The notes beneath the pieces are model-generated. The model was given only the letters and a program-made list of their open reading frames with translations, was not told the origin of the DNA and searched no databases. A stretch of DNA of 64,000 bases from Shewanella livingstonensis (GTDB lineage: Bacteria; Pseudomonadota; Gammaproteobacteria; Enterobacterales; Shewanellaceae): positions 1,932,001-1,996,000 of the forward strand of contig NZ_CP034015.1 of the NCBI RefSeq assembly GCF_003855395.1, read 5' to 3'. The position numbers and the translations under genes are program-made. Every line of letters begins with the position of its first letter. Position 1 is the first letter of the stretch. Positions 54,621 to 64,000 of this stretch are shown piece by piece.

Positions 54621-55289
54621 TTATACATTAGCTCCAAAAACAACTTCTTGTTTTGAGTCTAACCACATAGGGTATTGTGTCATCACCTTGCTGAACATTC
54701 GGCTCTGTAAATAATGATTAAGCCAGTGTCGCAATTTAGGGTAGGGAGATTGTAAATACCATTGTCGCTCAACTCTGGCAAACTGACGAATAAACGGCAT
54801 TAATGCTAAATCTGTCAAACTTGGTTGGTCAGACATTAAATATGAGTGCTGGCAAAGCCTTGATTCGAGATCCGCAAGATAACGCTCACATTGTTGTCTA
54901 TCTGCTATAAGCGACGGTTCATGGTAGCGTTTAGAGCAGCGATATTTCTCTAAATGTCCTTTGAATTCATTATCAAATATCGCAATAACCGCCAACATTT
55001 CAGTTAACGCGTTTGGCGTTGCTTTATTAACATAATCGTCAGGGTCTGTTTGTGAAAAAGCCCATAGCATGATGGATAAACTTTCATCGATGATCTCATT
55101 ATCTGCGGTGACTAAAACTGGCACTGTACCTTTGGGCGACACCATAAGCATTTCGGCAGGCTTGTTACTTAGCACTAAGTCGCGCAGTTTTACTTGCTGA
55201 TTAGATGCATAAATGGCCAGTCTAGCGCGCATTGCGTAAGGACAATTTCTCAACGAATAGAGTACAGGTAATACCATGTTTTGATTCAT
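54621..55289 (-). CDS. Glutathione S-transferase family protein
   Basis: The 222-residue protein has an N-terminal thioredoxin-like domain (VLYSLRNCPYAMRARLAIYASNQQVKLRDLVLSNKPAEML, then KGTVPVLVTADNEIIDESLSIMLW) and an all-helical C-terminal domain with LTDLALMPFIRQFARV. The CPYA motif resembles glutaredoxin- or omega-class GSTs where cysteine replaces tyrosine or serine. It would bind glutathione in the cytoplasm for reduction or transfer reactions. It stands alone, convergent to the spermidine-synthase-like gene; another glutathione-related gene is present at 42267. Confidence 0.88.
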   Translation of the reverse strand: MNQNMVLPVLYSLRNCPYAMRARLAIYASNQQVKLRDLVLSNKPAEMLMVSPKGTVPVLVTADNEIIDESLSIMLWAFSQTDPDDYVNKATPNALTEMLAVIAIFDNEFKGHLEKYRCSKRYHEPSLIADRQQCERYLADLESRLCQHSYLMSDQPSLTDLALMPFIRQFARVERQWYLQSPYPKLRHWLNHYLQSRMFSKVMTQYPMWLDSKQEVVFGANV

Positions 55290-55458
55290 TATTGCTCAGT
55301 TAGTTAAGTTGACACAGTTAGCGATAGTAATCTTACCTCATACTTTATCATTAATAACATAACCTTATCATGCGGTAATGAGTTAACTTTTTACAACTCA
55401 ATATTTAGCAGCTAATTAGTGGTTATTTAGTCTAAAGTTCATTAAAATCAATTATTAG

Positions 55459-57369
55459 CTATTCAATTGTAAATTTATTAACCACCGCAATGAGTTTATC
55501 ATTTGCAGCTGTAAGCTTATTCGCTTCTAGCTCAGTTGACTTACCATTTTCATCAAGTACCACAACCATATCCCGTATAGTACTCATGTTACGACTAACA
55601 TCTTCAGAAACTGCATTTTGTTCTTCGGCAGCTGTAGCAATTTGAGTATTTAAATCATTGACCTGAGTAATGGAAATAACAACCTTTTCAAGATTTTCAC
55701 TCACATCCATAGTTGCTTCGCTTGCTTGTTCACAGGTTTTTTTCGTTTGTTGCATCGCGTCAACCGCACGCTTAATTCCTTGCTGTAACTTACTTAGCGT
55801 TTGTTCTATCTCAGTTGTGCTGATTTGGGTGCGCGCTGCTAAAGCTCTTACTTCATCGGCGACTACCGCAAAACCTCTTCCTTGCTCACCCGCTCTTGCT
55901 GCTTCAATGGCAGCGTTAAGGGCAAGCAAATTAGTTTGATCAGCAATCGCGCCAATAACATCTAACACTTTAGTAATACTAATCGCGTCTAGCGCAACAT
56001 TACTGATGTTTACTTCAGTTTCTTCAACATCTTGAATCAATCGCACTACTGTTTTTTTAGTGCTCGATACAATATTATTAGTATCATTTACTTGCTGACT
56101 GGCAAGTAATGAAGCATTTGATGCTTGTGATGTATTCTTTACCACTTCGAGTGCTGTGGCGCTTAATTCTTCAACCGCGGTGACAACTAACTCAGTTTCC
56201 ATTACATGTTGCTGTAACACACCAATATTGGCATTAGTTTGTTGATATAATTTACCAATACTGCCACTAATTTCTTGTGTTCCGAAAGACACTTCTTTGA
56301 GTAAACTTTGTAAATTAGCGACAAATTGGTTAATACCGCCGGCAATATCGCCCAAATCATCATGAGTAGTGACAGGTAAGCGACGAGTTAAATCTGCCTG
56401 ACCCTGAGACAATGCAATAACTATCTGTTTAAGGTGCAAAATTGGACGGTAAAGCCAATTTAGTATCGCTAACACTAAGCCTATACTCACTAAAAGCATG
56501 ATGACCGATGTCCATATTGAATGTTGTAATGCCTCATTTAACCCTGCATAGGCAATCTGTTCATCAACACTGATAAATAGATACCACTTTTGATGACCAA
56601 TTAATGGAATCGCTTCGCTGAATACGAGCTGTTTAGTATCACTAGTTTGGTAAGCGCCACTAAAAGAGTCATTAGACACAATATTGCGCTGTAATTGATT
56701 AAGACCTGAGTCTGCTAGGGTCTTGCCGACTTCAAACCTTGGGTCCGAAGTCGCTAATACTTTGCCTTTGGGGTCAATGATTGATGCCGCTGCGCCCGGA
56801 AAGTCTATTTGCTTAACCGTTTTGCTTAAGATTTCCAGACCAATATCGCCTGAAAGTACACCATCTTCAATATTGGTCACAATGGAGATGACCGGTTGGT
56901 TGGTGACCATATCGGTATAAATATCTGTAAGTTGGGCTCTGGCATGATTTTTTGCGAGTTGATACCATCCACGAGGACGCGGGTCATAGAGGCTGGGATC
57001 GGCTACGCCGTCATGCCATATGTCATCATCAGCAACGCTGGCATATGAAGTGCCATCCTCAAACCCCCAAAAAACGGAATATAGCTCATTGGCTTGCTTA
57101 CCTAAACGGGCAATATTAACAAATTGCTTATCTAATTTTCCTTGCCGGTATAGAGTGGCTATAGCTGAAACGGCGGTTGCTTTTTGATTAAACCAATTCG
57201 AAATGGCTCCGGCTTCATAATGTGTTATTGACTGTGAACTCAAGTTTACAAAGTGAATCGTATCTTGCTTAAGTGCTCTGTAGGAAATCCAACTTGCTAC
57301 TAATAAACAACAAGTAACCAATAAAATGATGGCGAATGTAATTGTTTGTTTGAACCCGACATTTTTCAT
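55459..57369 (-). CDS. Methyl-accepting chemotaxis protein with dCache sensor
   Basis: The 636-residue receptor has a membrane helix at about 9-31, a periplasmic double-Cache domain (with [35 protein letters not shown], typical of amino-acid- or small-molecule-binding dCache_1), a second helix near 285-308, a HAMP region ([23 protein letters not shown]), and the signalling tip [23 protein letters not shown] with predicted coiled coils on both sides. It likely responds to a small attractant and signals through CheA/CheW. No C-terminal CheR-binding pentapeptide is seen. Confidence 0.92.
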   Translation of the reverse strand: MKNVGFKQTITFAIILLVTCCLLVASWISYRALKQDTIHFVNLSSQSITHYEAGAISNWFNQKATAVSAIATLYRQGKLDKQFVNIARLGKQANELYSVFWGFEDGTSYASVADDDIWHDGVADPSLYDPRPRGWYQLAKNHARAQLTDIYTDMVTNQPVISIVTNIEDGVLSGDIGLEILSKTVKQIDFPGAAASIIDPKGKVLATSDPRFEVGKTLADSGLNQLQRNIVSNDSFSGAYQTSDTKQLVFSEAIPLIGHQKWYLFISVDEQIAYAGLNEALQHSIWTSVIMLLVSIGLVLAILNWLYRPILHLKQIVIALSQGQADLTRRLPVTTHDDLGDIAGGINQFVANLQSLLKEVSFGTQEISGSIGKLYQQTNANIGVLQQHVMETELVVTAVEELSATALEVVKNTSQASNASLLASQQVNDTNNIVSSTKKTVVRLIQDVEETEVNISNVALDAISITKVLDVIGAIADQTNLLALNAAIEAARAGEQGRGFAVVADEVRALAARTQISTTEIEQTLSKLQQGIKRAVDAMQQTKKTCEQASEATMDVSENLEKVVISITQVNDLNTQIATAAEEQNAVSEDVSRNMSTIRDMVVVLDENGKSTELEANKLTAANDKLIAVVNKFTIE

Positions 57370-57795
57370 TGCGGCGTATTTCCTCTTCTATTTTTTTGGT
57401 TACGCAGACTTTTAATGGATATCACTGAAAGCATATAACTTGAAGATTATGCAAATGAATTTGATTCCAAACCGTGAGTAAAAGCACAGCCTTATATGAT
57501 TAGTTTAATCAGTTCAGTAGTGTTATTCGCTCAAGTCGCAACAATAGGTAATTTTTTATGTGGACGAAATTAAAATAGAGGGATAAATGAGTTAATGATT
57601 GATGGCCATTATCAATGGTGATGAGTGCTTTAGAGTGTATATGAGTCAGAGTTGTCTATTCAGTATCGTAAAATAAGATTACATTTTAGATATTAAAAAA
57701 AGTTATGACAAAAAACACGTAAGTTGTTTTTATGGTGCTCAGGGTTTGACCGCAGTTTGACCGGATTAATAAAATTTATGCATTATTTTAGAGAC
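57370..57795. other. AT-rich spacer upstream of the chemoreceptor gene
   Basis: No coding pattern, repeat or structured element is apparent between the chemoreceptor start and the terminator of the tRNA. The chemoreceptor promoter should lie near 57380-57480. Confidence 0.35.
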
Positions 57796-57834
57796 AAAAA
57801 AGCCTGTAAGCATTTGATGCATAAAGGCTTTTTT
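57796..57834 (-). terminator. Rho-independent terminator of tRNA-Pro
   Basis: The arms AAAAAAGCCT and AGGCTTTTTT are perfect complements with an internal loop of about 19 bases. It lies eleven bases beyond the CCA end of the tRNA, and its U-rich arm reads correctly on the minus strand. Confidence 0.8.
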
Positions 57835-57844
57835 ATTTTTAATT

Positions 57845-57921
57845 TGGTCGGCATGAGAGGATTCGAACCTCCGACCCCTGACACCCCATGACAGTGCGCT
57901 ACCGGGCTGCGCTACATACCG
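57845..57921 (-). tRNA. tRNA-Pro (anticodon GGG)
   Basis: The 77-base gene has an acceptor stem CGGTATG/CATGCCG (one G-T pair), D arm GCGCAGCCCGGTAGCGC, anticodon arm with loop TGGGGTG giving anticodon GGG, T arm GGAGGTTCGAATCCTC, and an encoded CCA. It closely resembles E. coli proL. It reads proline codons CCC and CCU. Confidence 0.95.
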
Positions 57922-58183
57922 AATTTACTTCGTTTGACTTCAGAGATAATGAAAATACTCTCATATATGCCAACTACTTAGTATGGCTGTGAGCCTTTGG
58001 GGTCACTAAGTGGATAATTACTGTATCAATTGCGATTTGTTTACGCAAGTAGTTAGTTATCAGTCGGTTATCGATTGATTATAAACTATCCATTCAATAA
58101 AGCGCTCGACCTTATCTATGATTAAACTGATGAATAGTTCGCTCGTTTACAATATTTAAACTAAATATCTTATTAGTTATAAA

Positions 58184-58207
58184 ATATCTTAATATCTTAA
58201 TATCTTA
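58184..58207. repeat. 8-bp tandem repeat over the yejM stop codon
   Basis: ATATCTTA occurs three times exactly (58184, 58192, 58200), the last unit including the stop codon of the yejM gene. An AATATC-type partial copy lies a little upstream at about 58165. Confidence 0.85.
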
Positions 58208-59995
58208 TTGATTATAGAGTCGACGACCTTCACGCATGACTTGGATCAATTCTGGTGCACTCATCTTTTTATCTAAACGTTTTTTATAGTCTACATCGTA
58301 AATGCGGTATTTACCGAAACGATCCAATACTGTTATTTCTGCTTTTTGATAAATGGCAAAGCGGCGGCTGTCGCCTATGTAGACCCAGGTTTCATTATTA
58401 GGTTCTAACAAGCTGCGGCCAGAACTGTAATCTGTACTTGGATTAGTGCAGCCCAATACATGGCTTAGCAAGGTTGGCGCAATGCCATAATGACTAGTGC
58501 GGTAATTCACTTTATTGCCGTGGCTGCCAGGCCAATGAATGATCAGCGGCACATTAACGTTACCAGGTGATAAGTCGCTGCGAGCATCACTAGCATTACT
58601 GGTAAAGACTTGACCGTATGTGCCGGTAATGAGTACCACGGTATCTTCACTAACGTTATTGAGTAGGCTTGCCAGTTGTTGGTCGATAAAGTTAAGTGAC
58701 TGGCGATATTGATTAAACAGCACCTTTTGCGCAGGCTTTAATGCCATATGCGGTTTGATGGTTTGTACGCCTAAAAATCCGACTGGGGTGTCGTAATCTT
58801 TTGGCGCGGTAAGATTAACTAGGGCAAACCACGGTTGTGTTTGTTTTGGCTGCCAAGCATTCACCGCATTAATGGTGTTGATATCGGCATCTGCACTGCC
58901 ATTATCGCCTTCGCTGATATGAATGTTTATACCGTTGAACATTGCGCTATTAGCGGTATATTGATCATTTTCAGGCGCAAACATGGCTAATTGATAGCCT
59001 TGCTGTGACAACGTGTTGGTTAATATTGGGCTGGTGCTATCAAACTCTTTGCGATCGCTATAATTACCTTGTAAGCCATACATGAGGGTAAACATGCTGG
59101 TTTCAAAGTCTGTGCCACCACTATAGTGGTTGGTAAAGCGCTGATTTTGGATTCTATATTGGCTTAAAAACGGCATGGTGACGTTATCGACCATGTCGGC
59201 ACGTAGGCTGTCGATGCTAATCACCATAATATTGGGTTGGCTGTCAGCAGTACACTGCATCGGGTTGATGGGATAGCTTAGCTTACGCGATTTAGTGTTA
59301 CGTGATTCTGTTGATTGCATGCTGCTGTCAATGCCGTGATTTTCCATAAACGATCGCGCTGTCGCAGGGTATGAAACTGGATAAGCATCGTCAAAACGGG
59401 TCACTTCGGTCATGTTAGTGGCGTCGGCCCAAATATGAAATAAGTGGCTGCTGACAAAGCAGATACCAACAAACAATACAACTTTGTTACCCCATTGTTT
59501 TTTCTGGATCTTGTCGATTCGTTTCCATAAAAAGTTAGCCGCTGTTAGCTCAACAATTACAATAACGATAGGCGTGACTATGTATGAGGTGCTGTGTAAT
59601 AGCGCGTTAAGGTCTTGCCAGGCTAAATCGAATGCAAATGGACTTAAATGAATACCATAGTCGTCATAAATAATGGTGTCATACAGCAGGGCATATAATC
59701 CAAGTGAGGCGATAAATGCAGCAAAACCGCGTAAAATCTTAGAGTAGGGTAGTAATAACGTGATCGGGAAGATAAAAATTAAGTAACCAATAAAGGCCAA
59801 AAAGGTAAAATGGCCAATGGTACTAATAGCAAGATATGCCCAACCGATAACGGTTTCGGGGTAGCCGACACTGCCAATATATCGAGCGCCAATCAACATC
59901 GCTAATATGCCATTAAAGAAGGCAAACCAGTGACCCCAATTAACTAAGCGTGACACTTTATCACGTGTCATTTGCTGCTTTTTGCGCTCGATCAT
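58205..59995 (-). CDS. yejM: YejM/PbgA-type membrane sulfatase-like protein (DUF3413)
   Basis: The 596-residue protein has five N-terminal membrane helices (DUF3413; LVNWGHWFAFFNGILAMLIGARY at the start) and a periplasmic sulfatase-fold domain with IMVISIDSLRADMVDNVTMPFL, GGTDFETSMFTLMYGLQG and VPLIIHWPGSHG. YejM (PbgA/LapC) senses periplasmic lipopolysaccharide and controls the LpxC protease adaptor LapB. The typical sulfatase nucleophile position is not catalytic in this family. It is downstream of yejL and divergent from yejK, the arrangement seen in E. coli. Confidence 0.93.
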   Translation of the reverse strand: MIERKKQQMTRDKVSRLVNWGHWFAFFNGILAMLIGARYIGSVGYPETVIGWAYLAISTIGHFTFLAFIGYLIFIFPITLLLPYSKILRGFAAFIASLGLYALLYDTIIYDDYGIHLSPFAFDLAWQDLNALLHSTSYIVTPIVIVIVELTAANFLWKRIDKIQKKQWGNKVVLFVGICFVSSHLFHIWADATNMTEVTRFDDAYPVSYPATARSFMENHGIDSSMQSTESRNTKSRKLSYPINPMQCTADSQPNIMVISIDSLRADMVDNVTMPFLSQYRIQNQRFTNHYSGGTDFETSMFTLMYGLQGNYSDRKEFDSTSPILTNTLSQQGYQLAMFAPENDQYTANSAMFNGINIHISEGDNGSADADINTINAVNAWQPKQTQPWFALVNLTAPKDYDTPVGFLGVQTIKPHMALKPAQKVLFNQYRQSLNFIDQQLASLLNNVSEDTVVLITGTYGQVFTSNASDARSDLSPGNVNVPLIIHWPGSHGNKVNYRTSHYGIAPTLLSHVLGCTNPSTDYSSGRSLLEPNNETWVYIGDSRRFAIYQKAEITVLDRFGKYRIYDVDYKKRLDKKMSAPELIQVMREGRRLYNQ

Positions 59996-60079
59996 GTTAG
60001 CTCGTATTCCTACGTTATTATCACTGGCTATTTTTAGTGTAACTTATTGTTAGCATTAGTGATAAAATTTATTTAGTCG

Positions 60080-60292
60080 TTACTTAATCGACTGCGTTAA
60101 CGCTTTTGCAAATTGCTCTGCGACTTTTTGACGAGATTCATTTGGGACTTTTTTGTCGAGCAAATGGGTCACGCAGTTACCTAGTGCCATTAGGCTTAAA
60201 TCGGTAGGTGCTTGATGCTTAGAGAGTACAGCAAGCAGCTCGCTGATAAGTGCTTCAACTTGAGTGTTTGTGTATTTAGATTGAATAGCCAT
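60080..60292 (-). CDS. yejL: YejL family (UPF0352, DUF1414) protein
   Basis: The 70-residue helical protein MAIQSKYTNTQVEALISELL...HQAPTDLSLMALGNCVTHLL matches UPF0352 throughout. The function is unknown. It lies 84 bases before yejM in the same direction and divergent from yejK across a 183-bp spacer, a conserved neighbourhood. Confidence 0.93.
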   Translation of the reverse strand: MAIQSKYTNTQVEALISELLAVLSKHQAPTDLSLMALGNCVTHLLDKKVPNESRQKVAEQFAKALTQSIK

Positions 60293-60475
60293 AGTCAGAA
60301 AACTTCAATAAAGAATGAATTAGCTGCACATAATAACGGATTTAGCCGCAGCTCGCCTCAAGTTTTATTCGCTCAATGTGAGGAATATCGTAAACCCCTG
60401 TTCGATTTATACGGTTGGTCTGATATCATTCTTTTTTAAATTATCATCTGCGACAGACTAGGATTAACAAGGCTT

Positions 60476-61504
60476 ATGGGCATTAGTATTGAGCAAGCAA
60501 TTATTCACGAAATTTCTCAAGACAGTCAGGGGCAAATGCGTTGTCGTTTACGCCCGCAACCGTTGTTGAATACTCACGCCGTTGAAACCATGTTAGAAGA
60601 ATTACATCAGACTTATTCGGGTAAAGCGGGTAAGGGGTTTGGCTTTTTTGGAACCCATGGCGATGATGGCGAAGCCAATAGTGCATTTTCTGATGCTCTG
60701 ACCGGTTATCGTAAAGGCGATTTAGGTTTTGTTGAATTTAGCGGCAAAGCTAGCCAACTATTGCAACAAGAACTGGCCAAGTACGATTTTAGCCAAGGCG
60801 GTTTCTTGTTAATGTCTTGTTACACCAGTATGACTAGCGACTATTTATTTGTAGCTTTATTAAGCGCTAAGTCGTCGATGACAGTATTAGATGATATGGA
60901 ATTGTCGCAAAACAACCATTTAGATTTAAATAATATTCAATTAGCCGCGCGCATTGATTTAACGGAATGGCAGGCCGATAAAAGCTCGCGTAAGTATATT
61001 TCTTTTATTCGTGGCCGTGCGGGACGCAAAGTTGCCGACTTCTTTTTAGATTTTATGGGCTGTGTCGAAGGGGTTAACATCAAGGCGCAAAATAAAACCT
61101 TGATCCATGCGGTTGAAGATTTTGTTGCAGGTAGTGAGCTTACCAAAGATGAACGTCAAGAGTGTCGTAATAAGGTTTTTGAATATTGTTCAGAACGCGC
61201 TGGTTCTGGTGATGTGATTGAAGTTAAAGATTTAGCTGATGAGTTAGCCGATTCTGGTATGGATTCATTTTATGATTTTGCTTGCGGCGGCAGTTATGAG
61301 TTGGACGATGAGTTTCCGGCTGATAAAGCCAGTTTACGCAGCTTGAAGAAGTTTTCGGGTACCGGTGGCGGGGTAACGTTGAGCTTTGATGGCGGTCATT
61401 TAGGTGAGCGGGTTATTTATGATCCTATTTCTGACACTATTTTGATTAAAGGCGTGCCAGCTAATTTGAAAGACCAATTAGATCGTCGTTTAAAAGGCGA
61501 GTAA
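60476..61504 (+). CDS. yejK: Nucleoid-associated protein YejK (NdpA)
   Basis: The 342-residue protein aligns with E. coli YejK throughout: [68 protein letters not shown] and [25 protein letters not shown]. It is a nucleoid-associated 37-kDa protein of unknown precise function. AAGG lies three bases before the ATG. A terminator follows at 61532. Confidence 0.95.
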   Translation: MGISIEQAIIHEISQDSQGQMRCRLRPQPLLNTHAVETMLEELHQTYSGKAGKGFGFFGTHGDDGEANSAFSDALTGYRKGDLGFVEFSGKASQLLQQELAKYDFSQGGFLLMSCYTSMTSDYLFVALLSAKSSMTVLDDMELSQNNHLDLNNIQLAARIDLTEWQADKSSRKYISFIRGRAGRKVADFFLDFMGCVEGVNIKAQNKTLIHAVEDFVAGSELTKDERQECRNKVFEYCSERAGSGDVIEVKDLADELADSGMDSFYDFACGGSYELDDEFPADKASLRSLKKFSGTGGGVTLSFDGGHLGERVIYDPISDTILIKGVPANLKDQLDRRLKGE

Positions 61505-61531
61505 TGTTAACTTAACTGCTTTGTGATAAAT

Positions 61532-61556
61532 AGCGTCCTGTTTGGACGCTTTTTTA
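61532..61556 (+). terminator. Rho-independent terminator of yejK
   Basis: Seven-bp arms AGCGTCC and GGACGCT with loop TGTTT are followed by six T, 28 bases after the stop. Confidence 0.9.
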
Positions 61557-61956
61557 TGCCTGAAGAAATAACGAATCTAAGTTTAACGCGTGCTATGCTT
61601 TGATAAGTTAGCGAGTGAAGCGACTTTGCCTTATGTAGGATGTTCGCTTTATTTGGGACATATTTTTGTTAACTTGCGTGATGAATGACACTAGCAATAA
61701 TTAACAATATATTAATTATTTATAGGCTCATTTATATCAATATACAAATGATTAAATCGTGTTAGTGGCTCAAAATTTAGCACGGCGTCGTTTCAATTTA
61801 TCTTAGGTTTTATTGAACAAATGATGTCTATGGTACGATTTTTGACGTCGTTGAATATTTTACTTTTCATTCATTTTTAGTTGAGTAAACTAGCGCCACT
61901 TTTTGAGTGTTTTTGTTGGTTATGCCTGTTATGGCTTAACGGACTTTGGGGAAGCG
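61557..61956. other. Spacer upstream of corA
   Basis: The 400-bp spacer shows no hairpin-rich Mg-box-like structure that I can identify by eye and no leader gene beyond tiny frames. The corA promoter should lie in its last 150 bases. Confidence 0.35.
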
Positions 61957-62904
61957 ATGATCACTGCATACGCCTATCAAAATAGAGAATTAATTACCAC
62001 CGAATTGAATGTGGGCGATAAAGTCCCTGAATCGACATTGTGGTTAGATTTATTAAAACCCGATGACGCAGAGCGTCAATGGTTGAGGTCGTTTTCTGCT
62101 GAAGAAGTGCCCGATGAAGAAGATATTAAAGAAATTGAGGCTTCAGCGCGTTTTTATCAAAACCAAGACGGTTTACACATTAACTCATTGTTTCCTCAGC
62201 GTGTGAGTTCCGATGTGCGAGCGGTGAACGTGTCGTTCAATTTACGTGAACGTTTTTTGCTAACTATGCGTGAAGAAGATGTTGGCCTTATTCGTTTACT
62301 GCGTAATTACCTACGTTTAGGTCGCCTGGATATTACCACTCCGCAAGGCTTGCTGTTAGAGCTGTTTACTTTGAAAGTTGATTATCTATCTGACTTGATT
62401 GAAGATATTTATAGTATTTTAGAGAATGTTGGCGAGCAAGTATTTAATGACGAAGAGCTTGATGGCGTTTTTAAACTGATTACCTTGCAAGAAGATTCGA
62501 ACGGTAAAATTCGATTAAGTTTGTTGGATACTCAACGCTCATTACGTTATATGCAACGTTATTATCGTGACCGATTGTCGGATGAAAACTTGAAAGATAT
62601 TCGTGAGATGTTATCGGATATCGAATCATTGATGCCACACAGCCAGTTTATTTTCGATAAGTTACAATTTTTACTTGATGCGGCGATGGGCTTTAGTGGC
62701 TTACAACAAAACAAAATCATTAAAATATTTTCGGTATCGGCGGTGGTGTTTTTACCTCCGACGCTCATTGCCAGCAGTTATGGGATGAACTTTCATATTA
62801 TGCCAGAACTCGATTGGCGGTTTGGCTACCCAATGGCAGTGGCATTAATGCTAGCCAGTGCGGCAGGAACCTACTTTTTCTTTAAACGGAAAGGTTGGTT
62901 ATAG
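61957..62904 (+). CDS. corA: Magnesium/cobalt transporter CorA
   Basis: The 315-residue protein aligns with E. coli CorA (316 residues) from its start (MITAYAYQNRELI) to its end (YFFFKRKGWL). It has the long cytoplasmic funnel, two C-terminal membrane helices and the selectivity motif YGMNF between them, preceded by IKIFSVSAVVFLPPTLIASS. CorA forms pentamers for Mg, Co and Ni uptake. I chose ATG 61957 because GGGGA lies just upstream and this start matches the E. coli length; the frame extends 18 codons further. A terminator follows. Confidence 0.95.
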   Translation: MITAYAYQNRELITTELNVGDKVPESTLWLDLLKPDDAERQWLRSFSAEEVPDEEDIKEIEASARFYQNQDGLHINSLFPQRVSSDVRAVNVSFNLRERFLLTMREEDVGLIRLLRNYLRLGRLDITTPQGLLLELFTLKVDYLSDLIEDIYSILENVGEQVFNDEELDGVFKLITLQEDSNGKIRLSLLDTQRSLRYMQRYYRDRLSDENLKDIREMLSDIESLMPHSQFIFDKLQFLLDAAMGFSGLQQNKIIKIFSVSAVVFLPPTLIASSYGMNFHIMPELDWRFGYPMAVALMLASAAGTYFFFKRKGWL

Positions 62905-62932
62905 CAGTAGCTTATTTTACACAAAAATAATG

Positions 62933-62964
62933 CCATCAATTGTTGCCGATTGATGGTTTTTTTT
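62933..62964 (+). terminator. Rho-independent terminator of corA
   Basis: Arms CCATCAAT and ATTGATGG with an 8-base loop are followed by eight T, 29 bases after the corA stop. Confidence 0.92.
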
Positions 62965-63080
62965 ATGCCTCAAACACTTGAGTTGAGCGGGAATTTGTCG
63001 ACTGAAAAGGTTATGTAAGCCACTATTTAAAGAGATAAAATAGACTATTCAATACTGCTTAATTCATCTTCGGCACAACA

Positions 63081-64000
63081 CTAGTTTTGACCAATGCCTA
63101 AGCTGATTTGTTCTCTAGGATTGAGGTATTTATGGATTTTCTCTGGCAATGCTGCGGCAGGTAGACTGCGGACAATGCTCAAGCCTTCATCTTGTAAACT
63201 AATAATGGGGGCTAAATCTTTGGGTACCAGTTGATCGTAAACCACAATATTAGGGCACAATAGCTTCTGTAAGTTTACCGACATAACCATAGCAAATTGG
63301 CCACTGGATAATTCAATAATACTGCCAGGCGGATAAATGCCTAACATTTTGATTAACTTGCTAATATATTCAACATTGAGTTTGTTTTTATAGTTTTTAT
63401 ACAGCAAACCCAGGGCAATGCTGGGTGGCTTCCCCTTAACTTGATTCGTTCCATTACACAGGTTGTCGTATTCGTTCACTACAGCGATTAATTGCGACAA
63501 CTTATCTAGCTTGTCGGCTTTGAGGCCTTGCGGGTAGCCACTACCATCTAAAAATTCGTGATGATTAGCGATTAACGGCTTGGCTTCGTCTGGAAAACTG
63601 TCAGCGAGTTTAAGAAAGTTAATGCTCATCAATGGGTGTTGTTTAATAAAGTTTTCTTCTGGCGTGGTAAGCGGCACTCGCTTGTTGATAATGTTGCTCG
63701 GTACTTTGAGTTTGCCTATATCATGAAATAACCCACCAATACCCATCGTTTCAACTTCTTCGCGGCTCCAACCTAGCTCTTTTGCCATTAACATACATAA
63801 CATGGCGACGTTAAGTGAATGGTGGTAAATATGCTCATCATTTTTAGCATCGCCCATTAAGTGCAAAGCTAAATTATCACTGTTGAGTAGCATAGTGGTC
63901 ATGTTGCTGATGAGGTCTTTCGCTTCACTAACCGCATTGAGTGGTCGGCTACTGATTTTAGACACCATTGAACGCATCATTGACACTGATCGATTAAACT
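63081..64000 (-). CDS. HD-GYP domain c-di-GMP phosphodiesterase, N-terminus outside the window
   Basis: The visible 306 residues contain a full HD-GYP domain: DEHIYHHSLNVAMLCMLMAKELG, GIGGLFHDIGKLKVPSNII, NHHEFLDGSGYPQGL and VVNEYDNLCNG. The frame stays open to the window edge beyond the GTG at 63984-63986, so the gene continues outside; relatives carry an N-terminal DUF3391 domain of about 100 residues, which would fit. The enzyme likely breaks down cyclic di-GMP, a second such enzyme besides the one at 45558. Confidence 0.88.
   Translation of the reverse strand, partial: FNRSVSMMRSMVSKISSRPLNAVSEAKDLISNMTTMLLNSDNLALHLMGDAKNDEHIYHHSLNVAMLCMLMAKELGWSREEVETMGIGGLFHDIGKLKVPSNIINKRVPLTTPEENFIKQHPLMSINFLKLADSFPDEAKPLIANHHEFLDGSGYPQGLKADKLDKLSQLIAVVNEYDNLCNGTNQVKGKPPSIALGLLYKNYKNKLNVEYISKLIKMLGIYPPGSIIELSSGQFAMVMSVNLQKLLCPNIVVYDQLVPKDLAPIISLQDEGLSIVRSLPAAALPEKIHKYLNPREQISLGIGQN

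Noticed and set aside
61557..61956. Magnesium riboswitch or leader peptide before corA
   Set aside because: No M-box-like arrangement or proline-rich leader frame can be recognised by eye; only tiny frames exist.

Overview
The window is chromosomal DNA from a marine gammaproteobacterium, most probably a Shewanella. The grounds are the protein sequences themselves: an E. coli-like NapC end, RecCBD, YejK/YejL/YejM in the enterobacterial order, CorA, MsrP/MsrQ, SigZ and SO-type metal permease/ArsR genes. The DNA is AT-rich with AT-rich intergenic spacers. There are no rRNA genes or CRISPR arrays, and one tRNA (Pro, GGG). Names come from recognising motifs and family sequences by eye; no database search was possible.

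Layout. 1-5.6 kb: the end of a NapC-type cytochrome, D-Ala-D-Ala ligase, a 269-bp inverted-repeat element, a YkgJ-like protein, a small exported protein and a DUF885 metalloprotein. 5.6-14.1 kb is an accessory patch. It holds an IS50/Tn5-like insertion sequence with a perfect 9-bp target duplication inside a host gene, an orphaned coupled lipoprotein gene, a secreted nucleoside-hydrolase-like/kelch gene pair, decayed transposase remnants, an IS110 fragment, and three small membrane-protein genes each preceded by a related repeat. 14.1-31.9 kb is housekeeping on the minus strand: recC-recB-recD, a MoxR/DUF58/transglutaminase operon, slt and rmuC. 32-34.6 kb: msrP-msrQ and two small genes.

35-41.5 kb looks like a metal or envelope stress region. 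It contains a BlaI/M56 regulator pair, a HupE-like membrane protein with two exported partners, a convergent CDF transporter with a long His-rich repeat plus its MarR regulator, and a divergent permease/ArsR pair with two matching operator dyads. 41.5-45.5 kb: a SigZ-type sigma factor, a eukaryotic-type glutathione synthetase and an MFS exporter. 45.5-50 kb: an MHYT-PAS hybrid histidine kinase with an HD-GYP response regulator. 50.4-57.4 kb: acyl-CoA synthetase, EamA transporter, spermidine-synthase-like protein, GST and a chemoreceptor. 57.8-64 kb: tRNA-Pro, yejM-yejL/yejK, corA and a second HD-GYP protein that runs off the window.

The most unusual material is the 5.6-14.1 kb patch and the 35-41.5 kb metal region. 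A recurrent small-scale feature is short imperfect tandem repeats (8-16 bp units, all of different sequence) at gene ends or in spacers.
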